Of a DNA stretch of 64,000 nt, positions 24,901 to 36,048 are shown piece by piece. Source of the DNA: Allolobophora icterica (lineage: Eukaryota > Annelida > Clitellata > Crassiclitellata > Lumbricidae). The translations under genes were made by a program, and so were the position numbers. Where the stretch lies: assembly GCA_963556255.1 (NCBI GenBank), contig OY744614.1, positions 38,467,054 to 38,531,053 on the forward strand, in the 5' to 3' direction. Position 1 is the first letter of the stretch; every line of letters starts with the position of its first letter. The notes below the pieces were generated by a model. That model was not told the origin of the DNA. It ran no database searches and worked only from the letters and a program-made list of their open reading frames with translations.

Positions 24901-27900
24901 GCCTTGTGCATTAGCTACTGGTGCTACAGAAGTTGCAAAATATTAGTCAATTAGAATGTCTTCAAGGGTTCGAATATGGATTCCTGTAAATTTACCTTTA
25001 GATTAATAATATAATTAACAGTGATAAAATCACACACACATGAATGGTATTACAGCCAATCATAGAATGTCTTCAAGGGTTCGAATATGGATTCCTGTAA
25101 ATTTACCTTTAGATTAATAATATAATTAAAATGAAAATAATTTATTATTATCGCTGAATTAATAAACAAATTCAAGAAAGCAGTTGAGCACTCTACATCC
25201 CAGATCCCCTTAATCGATATTGAATCTGATAATGGGATGCTATTGCTACCTAAATGCCAGTCACATCACATATTAATTTCACAATCAGAGGAACCAATAT
25301 GTGACGTGATGGACATTGTAAATGGGTCTCCACTGTACCAACTGACTTTACTTGTCTGATATCAGACATTTTACGTCGTTAATGCCTTCTCGCCACTTAA
25401 CTTCAAGAGTTGATACTGCATTTTTTGGCCACCCTATTGTTATATGGTGGCCAAAAAAATGACAATATGGTCATATTAAGCAGCCACATTCGGTTGCCAC
25501 CATGATAGGTAACTGGACAGCCTCGTCTAACCTGTGTAAATGGATGCTTCACGAGCTGCCACTGGCATGTTGGATGTGTTGGCTACTAACACCGTTCTCT
25601 TCATGATCGACTCTGTTCGATCTCCAACTTGCATTGTCAGCTGAAAATGTTGAAGCAGAAACTAAGTAAGATCTCAAAACCTCAATCCTGTGAAAATGAC
25701 CAGCTGCACAACCTAACAGTGATAAAATCACACACACATGAATGGTATTACAGCCAATCATAAAATTACACACTACACGAAGAGTATTACAATGAAACAA
25801 GTATTTTTATACTATAAAGATAAACAAAGTAGTTAGAGGTCTATAAATGCAAGCCGACATAACACATTTTCACATTCAACAGTTAATTATAAAGTTGAAT
25901 AGATGGCGCCACTGGTGTGTTTACAATCACAATTACAAATTGCGCCAATAAAGCTATAAAATACAATTGTTTGGACAGACATGAATGCAGCGCTTCGCAG
26001 AGGTTGGACAGGTATGTGTGCAGCATTTACCAACCCTTTAGTGACGAGCGTGTACTAAAATGTATGGAAAACTAATCCCTCTCGTCGTGAAAGGACTAAA
26101 AGGTGCCATGTTAAATACCTTCATACATACCTAATTAAACAGCCTTGCCTCATGGTTTATGCAACGAAATTACAGCACAGACCCATTTGTGCATGGTTGT
26201 TGGCAATGGCTGCGATCTTGTTTGACAGGTGGGAGGGACAAGGGACACTTTTGACTGACCCAAAAAAACTTGTTGACTTTCTTTTGGTGTTTCTTTAACA
26301 TTTGGGGGACAACTCTATAGTGTGTCCCCCACTGTTACAGATGGGGGTCTCATCCCCCTCGTACTGGCGTAAACTTGTCCAAAATATTGGGGAACATTTG
26401 GTTATTTATTCTACACTTGTTGCAATGGGTGTACAGTCCATCTCAATTATTGGGGGGCACATGCCCGGTTGCCCCCAAAAGTAAAAAGTAGTGGGGAAAA
26501 GAGAAAGGAGAGTGTAAGAAAAAGTCGTAAAAAGAGGTGAAGGACTAATCAACTTTTTTCGGAGATGAAATGGAAATTTTTCGGAGATAAAGTGGCAGAA
26601 AAATTTTTTTGTTGGGACAAGATTTTCGAAAAAACGGTCGTCAACGAGATCGTGGCCGAATTTGTCCCCCCCACCTCTCAGACAAGATCGCCGCCACTGC
26701 ATCGCGCATGTTAAACAGGTATCGCTGGAAGCCACAGTGCAACTGCTTGCTAAGCGGATTCACGTATAAATGGGCCGTGCGTAAATGGGATTCCACTGTA
26801 TCGTATTGTATCTGAACATTTATAAAGCGCCTCTCACAGAGTTCACTAATCAGAGGTGAACACTGTAACCGCAGAAAGTGAAAGTGAAAGGACATGCCAG
26901 TGGAAAGTCCCTCAGCACTTCCGACATCTCGTTGCCTCTTTCCCCGCATCCGACGTACACGACAACATCGCTGTTGGAATACTTTGAAAGCATCTGAGAT
27001 ATGACCGTCTTTCCGCAGCCGAACGCTCCGGGGATTGCGGTCGTTCCTCCCTGGACACAGGGAAACAGCGCATCGAGCACTCGCTGACCGGTCAGAAGTG
27101 GATAGTTGGCAGATAGTTTCTCAGTGACTGGACGTCGATCTCGCACTGACCAGGTGTGGAAAAGCTGCAGCTTGGTAATTTCTCCTTTGTATTCAATTTC
27201 CATCACAGTGTCCTGTTAAGTAGAAAGAATAGACAAACGTACTTTATATATAAAGACCTAAGACATTACAAATTAACATATATAATATCACATGTACAGC
27301 GACTCAAACGACGCGACATTACATCAAGGTCAATCAGAATAATTAAAATCCTTAAAAAAATCACTGTTGCACTTCCTTTTCACTGCTGATGGCTTATCAT
27401 ATCGGATCTGATAACTGCTCGAACTTCTCTGATAACTTCTCTGATAACACTACTGTGATACTGCTCTCAGCATAAATCAGGGATACTGCCAAGCAATCAA
27501 CATGTGCTAAAATCAACACGTGCTAAAATCAACACGTGCTAAAATCAACTCGTGCTAAAATCAACACGTGCTAAAATCAACACGTGCTAAAATCGACACA
27601 TGCTAAAATCAACACATGCTAAAATCAACACGTGCTAAAATCAACACATGCTAAAATCAACTCGTGCTAAAATCAACACGTGCTAAAATCAACACGTGCT
27701 AAAATCGACACGTGCTAAAATCGACACATGCTAAAATCAACACATGCTAAAATCAACACGTGCTAAAATTAACTCATGCTAAAATCAGCACGTGCTAAAG
27801 GTTAAGCTGAAAGCCAGTTGTGAAATTTAGAAAATATGGAGGAAGTGCATTGAGATAGCAGTTCACCAGCTGTCAGCCATTGTTCAAACAACACAGGCGC

Positions 27901-28206
27901 CATAGAAGGTATTTCGGTAATGGACTGAGGAGGAACAGTCTGGCAAATTTAAAGCACTCTACACAAACACTAATTACTGCTACTACTGCTACTACTACTA
28001 ATAATTACTATTATGATTATTGTAATTTATTTTTACTATTGTATGAAGATTTCTAAAGCACAATTTAAAATAACTAACTTTCTGAATGTGCAAAAATAAT
28101 AATACTACATAATCTTTAGGAAGGAACAAGTACACAAGTTGCGTCTGTGCCAGCCAGCTTTTTATTTTTTAATAAACGAATATTGATTGATTGATTGATT
28201 GATTGA

Positions 28207-28260
<54 letters not shown>

Positions 28261-31200
28261 GTCTATACCAAAAGAAACTGTACGGTCAACTTACACTGAG
28301 GTTGTAGTTTCCCTCTGGGGCAATGTACGTAACTGTTCCCATCAGCTTTGGCGATACCATGATCTTGTGCAAGACAAGCGCATGTGTAGGGATAACTCCA
28401 TAGATGTCACCGCCGTATACATAGCTGCCAACCTGTCAACAGCACAACAGACAGGTAAATAGCACTTCTATTGTCTCTGATCAAATCCACTAACTTCTAT
28501 AGTGGTCAATTCAAGCAAAGTCACAATCAAAAACCAAATCAATCAATCAGTCTCAATCAAATAATTAATAGGAGCAGCCATGCTAAGTCCATTTACACTA
28601 AATGTACATAGCTGACAACACTAAGAAGAAGAGTAGTCCCTTAAACTAGCCGTGAGGCAGACATGGGAGTGAAGTGTTACCGACTTCATTTCCTTAGCCT
28701 CGGCATACGAGGATGGATGGCCAGTCCTCTCCCTTGCCGTCTCATCTTCCAACCGAAGTGTAAGGTCGGTGTACACATTATAGCTCAGTTGGCTAGAGGA
28801 GCAAGTGGGACAGAAACATCGGCATCCAGAGGGAAGGGGAAAGGTGGCATAAACATATTTAAAAAAAATTAAATCTTTTGATTATTATGATTATTATAAC
28901 AGTCCCAACATAATTTTCAATGCGAAAAAACACTTAATTATTTAGGTAAAGTTTTAACCATTATTTATTTTTAAAGTTGTCACGTGTTCGGTGTTCATGA
29001 ATAAAATGTCATTTTCCTCCCACCTACAAAAAGTTTGCCCCTCCCCTACAAAACTTTGCCCCCCACAAAACTTTCTGCAGACGCCCATAGACAGAAATCT
29101 TGAACCAAACATCTGCCCAGGTGGGAACTTGAACCTCTGACTTCTCGATTGACAGTCTAGCACACTAACCACTACACCTAGAAAGCTTTTGACAACTGTT
29201 TTGACCATACTTAAAGCAGTTGCCATTTAAGCAGAACTGAAAGCTGCTGATTGCCCTAGTTAATTTAACCTGCACTGACCTTAATATCCTTAGCGGGAGT
29301 AAATCCCCAGCTGTGATGATGGCTGATGGCTGGAACATTGATTCCCTTTGGAATGTAGATGCTTTTCGTTAGTTCGTGGATGTCCTTCAGTGGACGCTGG
29401 ATCCCTGCAGTTTCATTTCAAGCAATAAAGTCATTATCCATCATCAGACTCATCATTATTGTCGTCATCATCAACATCAACAACACCGTCATCATCACAA
29501 CAACATTGTCATCACTCATCAACATCGACACATCATCATTGTCAACAACAGTGCAAACTGTCATCAGGAGCAATAATGTGCAAAACAAAGTAAAATAAAA
29601 TAAAATTCAGTCCTGGGCAACTAAGCACACAATGCAACTTTGGTTTAAACCACTGATATCAACCTACGAGATAGCCACTACGGAATGGTTCTAAAAGCTA
29701 CTTTACAAAAATATCCATTTACCACACAAAGAAATACAGATATCAACCTATAGGTTGATAGCTGTATTTCTTTGTGTGGTAAATGGATATCTTCGTAAAG
29801 TAGCTTTAAGAACCATCCTATAGTACCATTATGGGATGGTTCTAAAAGCTACCGATACTCTATGAAAATATCCATTTACCACACCAAGAAATAAAATAAC
29901 TGGTTTAAGCAGCATCTGTTGAGCTGACCAGCTCTTGTCACTCAAGCTACCCTCAGACCTTGAACCCACCTGGTGCACACTACCTTGGAAACATTAAAAC
30001 GCATCTGATGAGCTTTTGAACCAGTAACAGCAGAGGTGTGGCCAGAGCATTTAAGGATGTTTTGCAAACACAAAAGAACCAATACAATCAGGGAATTTCA
30101 CTTGAAGTAACTCCGGGTTTTAACCCCCTGAGAGACAAGGGTAAGAATGTAATATCTTAAATAGCTACCGGGGTATGTAGTTCTGTGTCACGAGTAGGTT
30201 CCCACAGATCTCCTCGTCCTGCAGCCTATATTGACCTGGCTGTTCTCCGTCTCATCCTTTACTTCCACGATGCAACCTATTGTATTGTATTTAAACATTT
30301 ATAAAGCGCCTCTAGTAGGGTGAACCATTCAGAAGCGCTCCCAGTGCGCAAGGCCACTAGAAAAGAAATAGGTTTTGAGAAAGGCAAAAGAACACGACAT
30401 GTTACCAATTAAAATTTGAGAGCGAGTAGAAGGAGACAGTGTATTCCAGAGAGAGGGACCAATTGAGGCAAAAGATCGGCACTTCGCCATAGCTGTTCTA
30501 GTATGAGGAACTAAAAGATCCAGTCTGTTCGAGGAGCGAAGTGGACGATATATGTAAGTTCTGCTGGAGTTAGTCTCTCAGTACAGAACCTGCAACAAGA
30601 GCTTCTTTCCATTTCTTTGACTCCAGTTGGAAAGTGATTGAAAATGATTGCTTTGATCACAGTCTTGTGTTATTAGATCAAAAGCACCTCTGATCAGCTT
30701 CTATATATATGTGCACTTACAATATTATTACTATGATGCAGTAATTACCATCAAATATGTCGCCCAGGATTCCTGGTCCCAGCTCAACAGATAGAGGCTT
30801 TCCTGTGCTTAAGACCGGATCTCCAACAGTAACTCCAGCTGGAAAGCAGTTAGGAAATGAACTGTGAAACAAAAGAGAGTAGACACTTATTTATTTAGTT
30901 TCTATCAATCACAACAAGTCTCAGTTATATGTCCATGGGGTTGAAGGATCTGTCAGCTGGACACCAGAAAAAGCATCTGTCATACAATCACACAATAGCC
31001 TTTGTTCTCAGTATTAAAATTGCAAACTCAAACAAACCACCTAGCAAATACACAAAATCAACTGAGATCTCCAGTTTAAGAAAGACATTCACTGCAGGCT
31101 CCTAAAAACCCATCCTTCAAGGTCAAGTCAAAAGAATGACATCATGGTCTTTAACACTTTAAGGACGTGCTGCATGGGTTCCCCCAGTCAATTTTAGTAT

Positions 31201-32519
31201 ACACTCTTACCCTTAAAGTGTTAAGATCAGGTCAGAATAATTATGTTTTTTACATTTCAAGTTTAATTTCAGACAAAAAGACCATGCATAATAGTTAGCC
31301 CATGAAAACATCTTGATGTTTACTTTGCGAAAAAACATCGGAATTGTAATTGTAACTGTAAACTGGAAATTTCTAAAACACTTAAAAGCTAAGCACAGGA
31401 AACCAGCTTCTTCACAGTTGCTGAATAGTTTAGGGGCATAGGCGTAATTTGTGGGGGGCACGAGGGGTACCCGTATCCCCACTTTTTGGACTGGGGGTAC
31501 CGTACCCCCCACTTTTTGAACAATGTTAATCAATATTTTATTATTGTGCCTTCCCAGAGATCGCAGCCTCCGCCTTGCTTTGTGTATGTAAGATATTGGT
31601 ACCCCCACTTTTTAGACCAAAGTTATGCCCCTGTTTAGTTAATACAACAGTTAACCGATGTCTTGATCGTGAAGTTCGATTTGAGAGAACGAGTTCAAAA
31701 TGTTTTCTTTCTATGAAAGGATACATGTTTCCTCGTATACTTGGATGGTGGCCTTGTCGCCTTCCAGTCGAATGATTTCACCAACAAGCTCATCGTGACC
31801 GACTCGGACTAACTCGTACATGGCAGCACCCAGCATCTGCTCAGCGATCACAACTAAGCAGAACCAGACATCTCGGCGATTATACATAATAAAGCAGGGC
31901 CATAGCATAAGCAATTACTTACTAAAAGGTGGCACAGTGGCCAAGTCATAGGGTACTAAATTTTGCCTCGTTACTCCATGGCTACTGTTAAATAATTATA
32001 ATAGCGTCATTATGCACCATGCCTAATACTAATAATAATAATGATAATAATAATATCTCTAGATATCAATAAGAAGGGCTATATTTAGATGGTGCCATAT
32101 AATAAATGTATACCATAACAATACTACTAAAACTAATATTAATAATACTACTACTACTAATAATAATAATAACAATGAAGATAAAAATTATGCTCTGTAA
32201 TTGCTTTGAGTACAGAGGGCTCAAACAAAGGCCTTCCTCCTTGTTTCCTAGGTATGAAAAGTGGGGAATACGTATCCTCCATGTCCAAAAAGTCAGGTTA
32301 CAAGTAGGCCTATCTCTCATACCCCGAAAATGACACCTATACACATAGTCACGCTTTCGCCATTACCTGATAGGTAACCTTTAAAACACAATAATCATTT
32401 GGATTTGATAATAGGCGTAACTAACCAGGTCCTGAAATTCCGTAGACATATCCAAGCATCGACTCCTTTTCAACGTTTTTGATTAGCAGAGGGTCTCGAC
32501 TGGCAGCAGTCTTAGACAT
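18938..32519 (-). CDS. ATP6V1A: V-type proton ATPase catalytic subunit A, 13 exons
   Basis: This is the catalytic, ATP-hydrolysing subunit of the V1 sector, which acidifies endomembrane compartments. Minus-strand coding exons are 32519-32426, 31853-31725, 30838-30749, 29404-29280, 28432-28295, 27212-26898, 25640-25532, 24755-24518, 23902-23695, 22529-22470, 22086-21992, 20804-20630 and 19048-18938. All phases join without stops, giving about 628 aa; the human protein is 617 aa. The P-loop GAFGCGKT falls at residues 254-261, followed by [17 protein letters not shown]. Further hallmarks are [24 protein letters not shown] sequence (here with [10 protein letters not shown]), [18 protein letters not shown] and NWLMSYSKY. 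The start ATG opens [12 protein letters not shown], with [10 protein letters not shown] at the conserved N-terminal barrel. Two introns (after exons 6 and 9) need GC donors (CTG|GCATGT and CAG|GCAAGT). The GT alternatives break the frame. A usual Glu after RDFP is Leu in this model. Introns carry many MITEs and minisatellites. Confidence 0.96.
19128..19302. mobile_element. hAT-type MITE, 175 bp, TSD TGTGTGAT
   Basis: CAGGGGCGTCTA and TAGACGCCCATG are the termini. TGTGTGAT is duplicated perfectly at 19120-19127 and 19303-19310. It is a sister copy of 17486-17661 and lies in ATP6V1A intron 12, close to the last exon. Confidence 0.9.
20317..20543. mobile_element. hAT-type MITE of the GGCGGCGATC family, 227 bp
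   Basis: The ends are CATGGGCGGCCATCCC and AAGATCGCCGCCAGGG. Flanks GTTACAGT and GTTACAGC agree at 7 of 8 positions. Shared internal landmarks are CCACCTTTAAGAGTGGGGG and TTTTTGACCAGATCAGTTC. Relatives lie at 34291, 50192, 57911 and 59396. It sits about 90 bp downstream of ATP6V1A exon 12. Confidence 0.8.
20872..21197. mobile_element. MITE with CAGGGACGTCATTT ends containing a partial GGCGGCGATC element
   Basis: CAGGGACGTCATTT and AAATGACATCCCTG form an imperfect inverted repeat. The flanks resemble each other (TGTTCAG and TGTTAAG) but not as a clean 8-bp duplication. Positions about 21024-21165 hold one side of the GGCGGCGATC-family MITE. Confidence 0.6.
21296..21935. repeat. Minisatellite in ATP6V1A intron 11
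   Basis: About 640 bp of 18-21-bp units alternate between TAAACCTTAAGGTGACAGGG and TAAACTATAAGATGGCAGGG, with a recurring AAACCACCAGATAGCAGTG block. Higher-order units of about 97 bp are visible. ORFs here are repeat translations. Confidence 0.95.
22931..23268. mobile_element. hAT-type MITE, 338 bp, TSD CTGTAGTA
   Basis: The termini are CAGCGTTTCCCAAACTGTGG and AGTTTGGGAACCACTG. GGGTCGCGACCC palindromes lie just inside each end. The duplication CTGTAGTA at 22923-22930 and 23269-23276 is perfect. The end layout resembles Charlie-type hAT elements. It lies in ATP6V1A intron 9. Confidence 0.92.
23375..23655 (+). mobile_element. tRNA-derived SINE
   Basis: An A-box-like TAGTGGTAACATC and a B-box-like CGGGATCGCTTCCCGC lie about 35 bp apart. 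They are followed by a non-tRNA body with GCATGGCTGCCGTATACAG and an AT-rich (ATT)n end. It is inserted in ATP6V1A intron 9. Confidence 0.6.
24957..25130. repeat. Local duplication with templated filler
   Basis: A block of about 62 bp starting ATGTCTTCAAGGGTTCGAAT occurs at 24957 and again at 25067. The 45 bp between the copies (containing CACACACATGAATGGTATTA) is copied from about 25717-25762 in the same intron region. Confidence 0.8.
26204..26699. mobile_element. Head-to-head composite of GGCGGCGATC-family MITE ends
   Basis: Both outer ends are the same terminus in opposite orientation (GCGATCTTGTTTGACAGG and AGACAAGATCGCCGCCACTG). No matching flanks are visible. A separate repeat (about 26335-26480, containing CTACACTTGTTGCAATGGG and GGGGGGCAC) lies inside and recurs at about 62370-62520. 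Confidence 0.6.
26800..26895 (-). mobile_element. LINE 3'-end fragment beside the exon 6 donor of ATP6V1A
   Basis: GTATTGTATCTGAACATTTATAAAGCGCCTCT with a decayed stem partner AGAGGTG (shown here by position rather than as one string: 26805-26855). Its inner edge reaches within about 10 bp of the GC donor at 26897. Confidence 0.55.
27497..27800. repeat. 16-bp minisatellite in ATP6V1A intron 5
   Basis: About 18 tandem copies of TGCTAAAATCAACACG. Variants alternate CACG/CACA/CTCG in an irregular order. Units are contiguous with no spacers, so this is not a CRISPR array. Confidence 0.95.
28172..28259. repeat. (TTGA)n microsatellite
   Basis: Tetranucleotide GATT repeats with one interruption, ending about 36 bp before ATP6V1A exon 5 (28295). 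Confidence 0.95.
28620..29190 (-). mobile_element. tRNA-derived SINE, split by a MITE
   Basis: On the minus strand TAGTGGTTAGTGTGCTAGAC (A box) and GAGGTTCAAGTTCCC (B box) open the element. The body ends near GGGACTACTCTTCTTCTT. The MITE at 28817-29090 interrupts the body. Confidence 0.75.
28817..29090. mobile_element. hAT-type MITE, 274 bp, inside a SINE
   Basis: It starts CATCGGCATCCAGAGGG and ends CTGCAGACGCCCATAG. ACAGAAA flanks both sides (28810-28816 and 29091-29097). It aligns in inverted orientation with the 275-bp element at 49781-50055. Confidence 0.75.
29682..29895. repeat. Long fold-back palindrome with a third direct copy
   Basis: Arms of about 69 bp (29682-29750 and 29751-29820) meet with no loop at CAACCTATAGGTTG. 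Both contain the ATCCATTTACCACAC word or its complement. A third, diverged copy follows at about 29832-29892 in arm-1 orientation. Confidence 0.9.
30285..30610 (-). mobile_element. LINE 3' fragment in ATP6V1A intron 3
   Basis: The minus strand encodes a reverse transcriptase C-terminal piece ([38 protein letters not shown]) ending GLAHWERF. It is followed by the hairpin, TTTATAAATG and ACAATACAATA. It belongs to the same family as 9385-10297. Confidence 0.8.
31437..31633. mobile_element. hAT-type MITE, 197 bp (sister of 32894-33100)
   Basis: The termini are CATAGGCGTAATTTGTGGGG and AAAGTTATGCCCCTG. Internal landmarks CCCACTTTTTGGAC and CTTCCCAGAGATCGCAG are shared with the 32894 copy in inverse orientation. 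Flanks TTTAGGGG and TTTAGTTA agree at 5 of 8, so the duplication has decayed. Confidence 0.75.
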
Positions 32520-32893
32520 CTTTCACAGCTCGAAAATTGGCCAGGTCTTATGCTTGCATTCATAAATACACACACAGTTAAATCGTTGAACAGTTGGATA
32601 CAAAGTAATTTATTAACCACTAGTGACTAGATATTAATTATACTGACCAAATTTATTGATCAGTTAGTGGCAGTCAGACATGCAGTTTATGTCTGATATT
32701 GCCACAGTTACAATTCAATCAGAAACTTCTGTACACCCTTCTACGAAACGATCTGACATAATGTCTGCCTGTCTTACAAGATCTTAAATATTAGGCACAA
32801 AAAGAAGTATATCTCAATTTTCTCCATCCAGTATTTTGTTTCTGACCTTGACTTAACGCTTACCTAGTGCAACAATCATATTGTAGAGTGTAG

Positions 32894-33100
32894 CAGGGGC
32901 GTAACTTTATAATCTAAAACGTGGGGGTACCAATTTCTTACATAAGAGATTACAAGAAGCAAGGCCAAGACTGCGATCTCTGGGAAGGCACATAAAATAA
33001 AATATTAATTGTCATTGTTCAAAAAGTGGGGGTTACGGTACCCCCAGTCCAAAAAGTGGGGGTACGGGTACCCCTCGAACCCCCACAAATTACGCCTATG
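32894..33100. mobile_element. hAT-type MITE, 207 bp, TSD GAGTGTAG
   Basis: CAGGGGCGTAACTTT and AAATTACGCCTATG are the termini. GAGTGTAG is duplicated perfectly at 32886-32893 and 33101-33108. It lies about 375 bp upstream of the ATP6V1A start codon, in the likely 5' flank. Confidence 0.92.
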
Positions 33101-33108
33101 GAGTGTAG

Positions 33109-34282
33109 AGTTTGTAGACCCATACGCATACTTCTGCGCCCAAACGTGTGTTGCACGTATTGCAGTAACCGGCTTATTTACACTACAGCACTACGCTCAA
33201 TTCGCACGTAAAGGCAGATGACGATGCAAACATCACAGTACCGTGAATGGTTCACATCTCTCTTTCTTCGTAAAAGATGCTACCAAACGTGACAGGTAGG
33301 TATGGATAGTGAGTAGGTGGAGACCCAAGACGACTAAGGGTCTGAAGAATATTATATGAGAAAGAAAAGGATGCATTTTAAGAACATTCAACCGATAGGC
33401 CTAAGGAAAGTGGGAAACCATGTTATGTTATGGCACCTGCAGGACAGATAAAATGTGCAACTTCGATGAGTTTAGGCTATTTAACTGGCTATTCAGAACC
33501 TACCCAAGAAACCGTAAAGTTCGTTTAATAACGCATAAATAAATGTTAATATAAGTATTGGACTTTAGTTCGCGTCTTAACCATAGATAGTTATTTATGT
33601 ACTATATCTATGGGTTCAACAAACACTGTTATACGCATGCGTAATGGCCTTTAAGTTAAGTAAGTAAGTAACAACGACCTCTTATATATAACGGTAAGTA
33701 AGTTAAAGACTATTTTATACCAAGTGTCCTTTGATATTTATTGCGAAAGCTATACATTACAATACAACTGTAATTTGATAATGCCCTCCTTTCAACTTTC
33801 AGAAAAGTTAACGTGACCAAGCAAAGACCATAAACAAGGCAGAAAGCTATCGTCCATCCGTTATTAGGCCTACAACCACAGTATTTATAGGCCTACTGTG
33901 CTACAAGTCTGACACACAATCACATAGGCTTAATTCGTAGTCGTAGCACAGTATAAGTAATTATTTATACTGTGGTCGTAGACCTAACTCCGGTTCTTCT
34001 GCTCCTTCCTGGTAAACGTTCGTCAACGTAAGCGTACCAAATAATACATCTTGTAAATGCTCTGTATCCTTTTCTATCCATTGTTTCTCGATTGTAGCTT
34101 GTCCTCCACTTCACCTGTACTTTTAAACTATTTTTGAAGTTGTTTAACAATTAGTAGCTAGTTTAAGAAACAGTAGTTAACTACTTTTGTACATGTAACT
34201 ACCTTTATTTGCTTATGCTGTATCATGGAACGGAGTTTATGATTAATTTTTTTATAATTAATTAGATGCGATTTTTATAATT
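33109..34282. other. Unassigned intergenic stretch between HAUS5 and ATP6V1A
   Basis: No exon-like segment or recognisable element is visible. The sequence is AT-rich with scattered GGCCTA words. It may contain part of the ATP6V1A upstream region. Confidence 0.4.
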
Positions 34283-34290
34283 TATCTACA

Positions 34291-34534
34291 CAGTGGCGGC
34301 GATTTTGTTTGACAGGTGGGGGGACATTTTGGAACTGATCTGGTGAAAAAAGTTTTGAACTGATCTGGTGAAAAAAGAGGTCAAAAAATTTTTTTTGCAG
34401 TGACGCGCGCAAAAAATTTGATGACCTTTTTTTGGGGTTTCCTCAAAATTTGGGGGGTCCGATGTATGGCGTGCCCCCCACTCTTAAAGGTGGGGGGTCT
34501 TGTCCCCCTCGACCCCCCGGGATCGCCGCCCATG
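34291..34534. mobile_element. hAT-type MITE of the GGCGGCGATC family, 244 bp, TSD TATCTACA
   Basis: CAGTGGCGGCGATTTTG and GATCGCCGCCCATG are the termini. TATCTACA is duplicated perfectly at 34283-34290 and 34535-34542. It is the cleanest single copy of this family in the window. Confidence 0.93.
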
Positions 34535-34669
34535 TATCTACACCTTAAAATAAAACAGCTTTCAGCATTCTTCAAGTAATGTTCGACTATTCCATAATGC
34601 AAACATAACCTGATGAGCAATTTCACTTTAGCACAACTCAAAGGCCTTTCTTAGCAGCATGCTGTCACT

Positions 34670-34802
34670 TCTGGATGAACCTCAACCTTGATTCTGATCA
34701 CCTAGCACAAAAACCAACTCGATTTGCTTAAGCACCAGCATTACTGGATGGTATCACTGATGGAGTTTTGTTGCGCTGAGAAACTTTGTAGATTTACAGT
34801 AC
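34670..34802 (+). mobile_element. LINE 3'-end fragment (family of 13950-14712)
   Basis: GATTCTGATCACCTAGCAC through TGCGCTGAGAAACTTTGTAG parallels the last about 130 bp of the 13950-14712 element (GATTCTGACCTGGCAC and GCGCTGAGAAATTTCG). Confidence 0.55.
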
Positions 34803-35211
34803 ACTACTTGTAATTTGTAAATTACTATTCAGCAATTATTTCTTATCAAACTACAGAAGCTGTAATGAGACCACCTGACGAACAGGTGCTATTGTGTAGA
34901 AATACCAGTAGCCGAATACATAGTTTAGGAACTACAGTAACTGTCAGTATGAAAATAACAGATATAGTTTTGCAGTGGTAATAGCTCAAAACGTATCAAA
35001 ACAAAAGTATATTTTTGCACAACCTTCATTTTAAAGTAACATAATATATAAAAAAGTTGAATTGTAAAACTGTCAAATGCATACAGAATATTCCTTCCTA
35101 ACCCTTTAATGATGAGAGGGGGTTAGTTTTTCCATACATTTTAGTACACGCTTGTCGTTAAGGAATTAAAAGTATTTCTACAGACAGCACAACAAATTCT
35201 TATTTCCACAT

Positions 35212-35217
35212 TTTATT
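35212..35217 (-). terminator. Candidate polyadenylation signal of HAUS5
   Basis: AATAAA on the minus strand, about 835 bp downstream of the HAUS5 stop. That distance includes a 310-bp MITE. The assignment is by position only. Confidence 0.35.
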
Positions 35218-35717
35218 ATTAGGACAGCTGCTGCCACGACGACAGTTCGTAAAACCCGAAAGTCGGCAACTACAAGAGTCTTTCACTCAAATGTCTTTCT
35301 ATACACTTCTTTCACCAGAGCAGTTCTCTGAAATGGTAGTAAGTAGTAACTGTAACCAAAAATTGCAATTGTAAGCTGGTCATAGTTAAAAAACTTTAAT
35401 CAAGAATACAGGCTTATTCACAGGTATACTCCAGGGGAAGATGTATAAAGGAAGTACGTTCACTTAAACTTGGCAGACTGACGTTTTTCCTAATTGTTCT
35501 TTCTTTACACATTACAGCCTGCCAACCCGTGACCCCAGTTTTGACCTGACCTTGGTCAACGCAAAATTCAAGGGTAGCTCAGAGATAAGATTCAAAGGAC
35601 AGGGCTGTAAAAAGGCTGAGAGTGTTGTAGAATTGCACCAGCAAGGACGGTAAGGAGAGCTACGGCTGCTTGAAAACAACAGCTGCATAAATATGTGGTC
35701 CACAAGGAAATGTTGCG

Positions 35718-36027
35718 CAGTGTTTAATCTAGACGTCTTTGGGGGGGTAAAGTTCCCCCCCCAGGATTGATGTTTCCCCCCCAGAGGCCGGCAATATGTA
35801 CTTGTGTAGTTGTTTGAGAGGCAAATTCCTATGGGAAAAGTGAAAAAAATTGGGCGATGACTAAAAAAAAAAAAAAAGTCATCAACTTTTTTGGAAGATG
35901 AAAGTTGAAAAAGTCTGGATGAAAGTTAGAAAAATCTGGATGAAAGTTGAAAAAGTCTGACAAATTGGCTGGTACCCCCAGAAACCTGGTTTCCCCTTCC
36001 AGAAGAGGGGGACTAGATTAAACACTG
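35718..36027. mobile_element. MITE in the HAUS5 3' UTR, 310 bp, TSD AATGTTGCG
   Basis: CAGTGTTTAATCTAG and CTAGATTAAACACTG are a perfect 15-bp inverted repeat. The flanking duplication is 9 bp (35709-35717 and 36028-36036), or 8 bp if one terminal base belongs to the element. The interior has opposed poly-G/poly-C runs and three GATGAAAGTTGAAAAAGTC-like repeats. It ends 21 bases from the HAUS5 stop codon, so the transcript must include it. Confidence 0.9.
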
Positions 36028-36048
36028 AATGTTGCGTTGTTTCGGAAG

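Noticed and set aside
27497..27800. Regular 16-bp repeats resembling a CRISPR array at first sight
   Set aside because: Units are contiguous without spacers and lie in an intron of a eukaryotic gene.
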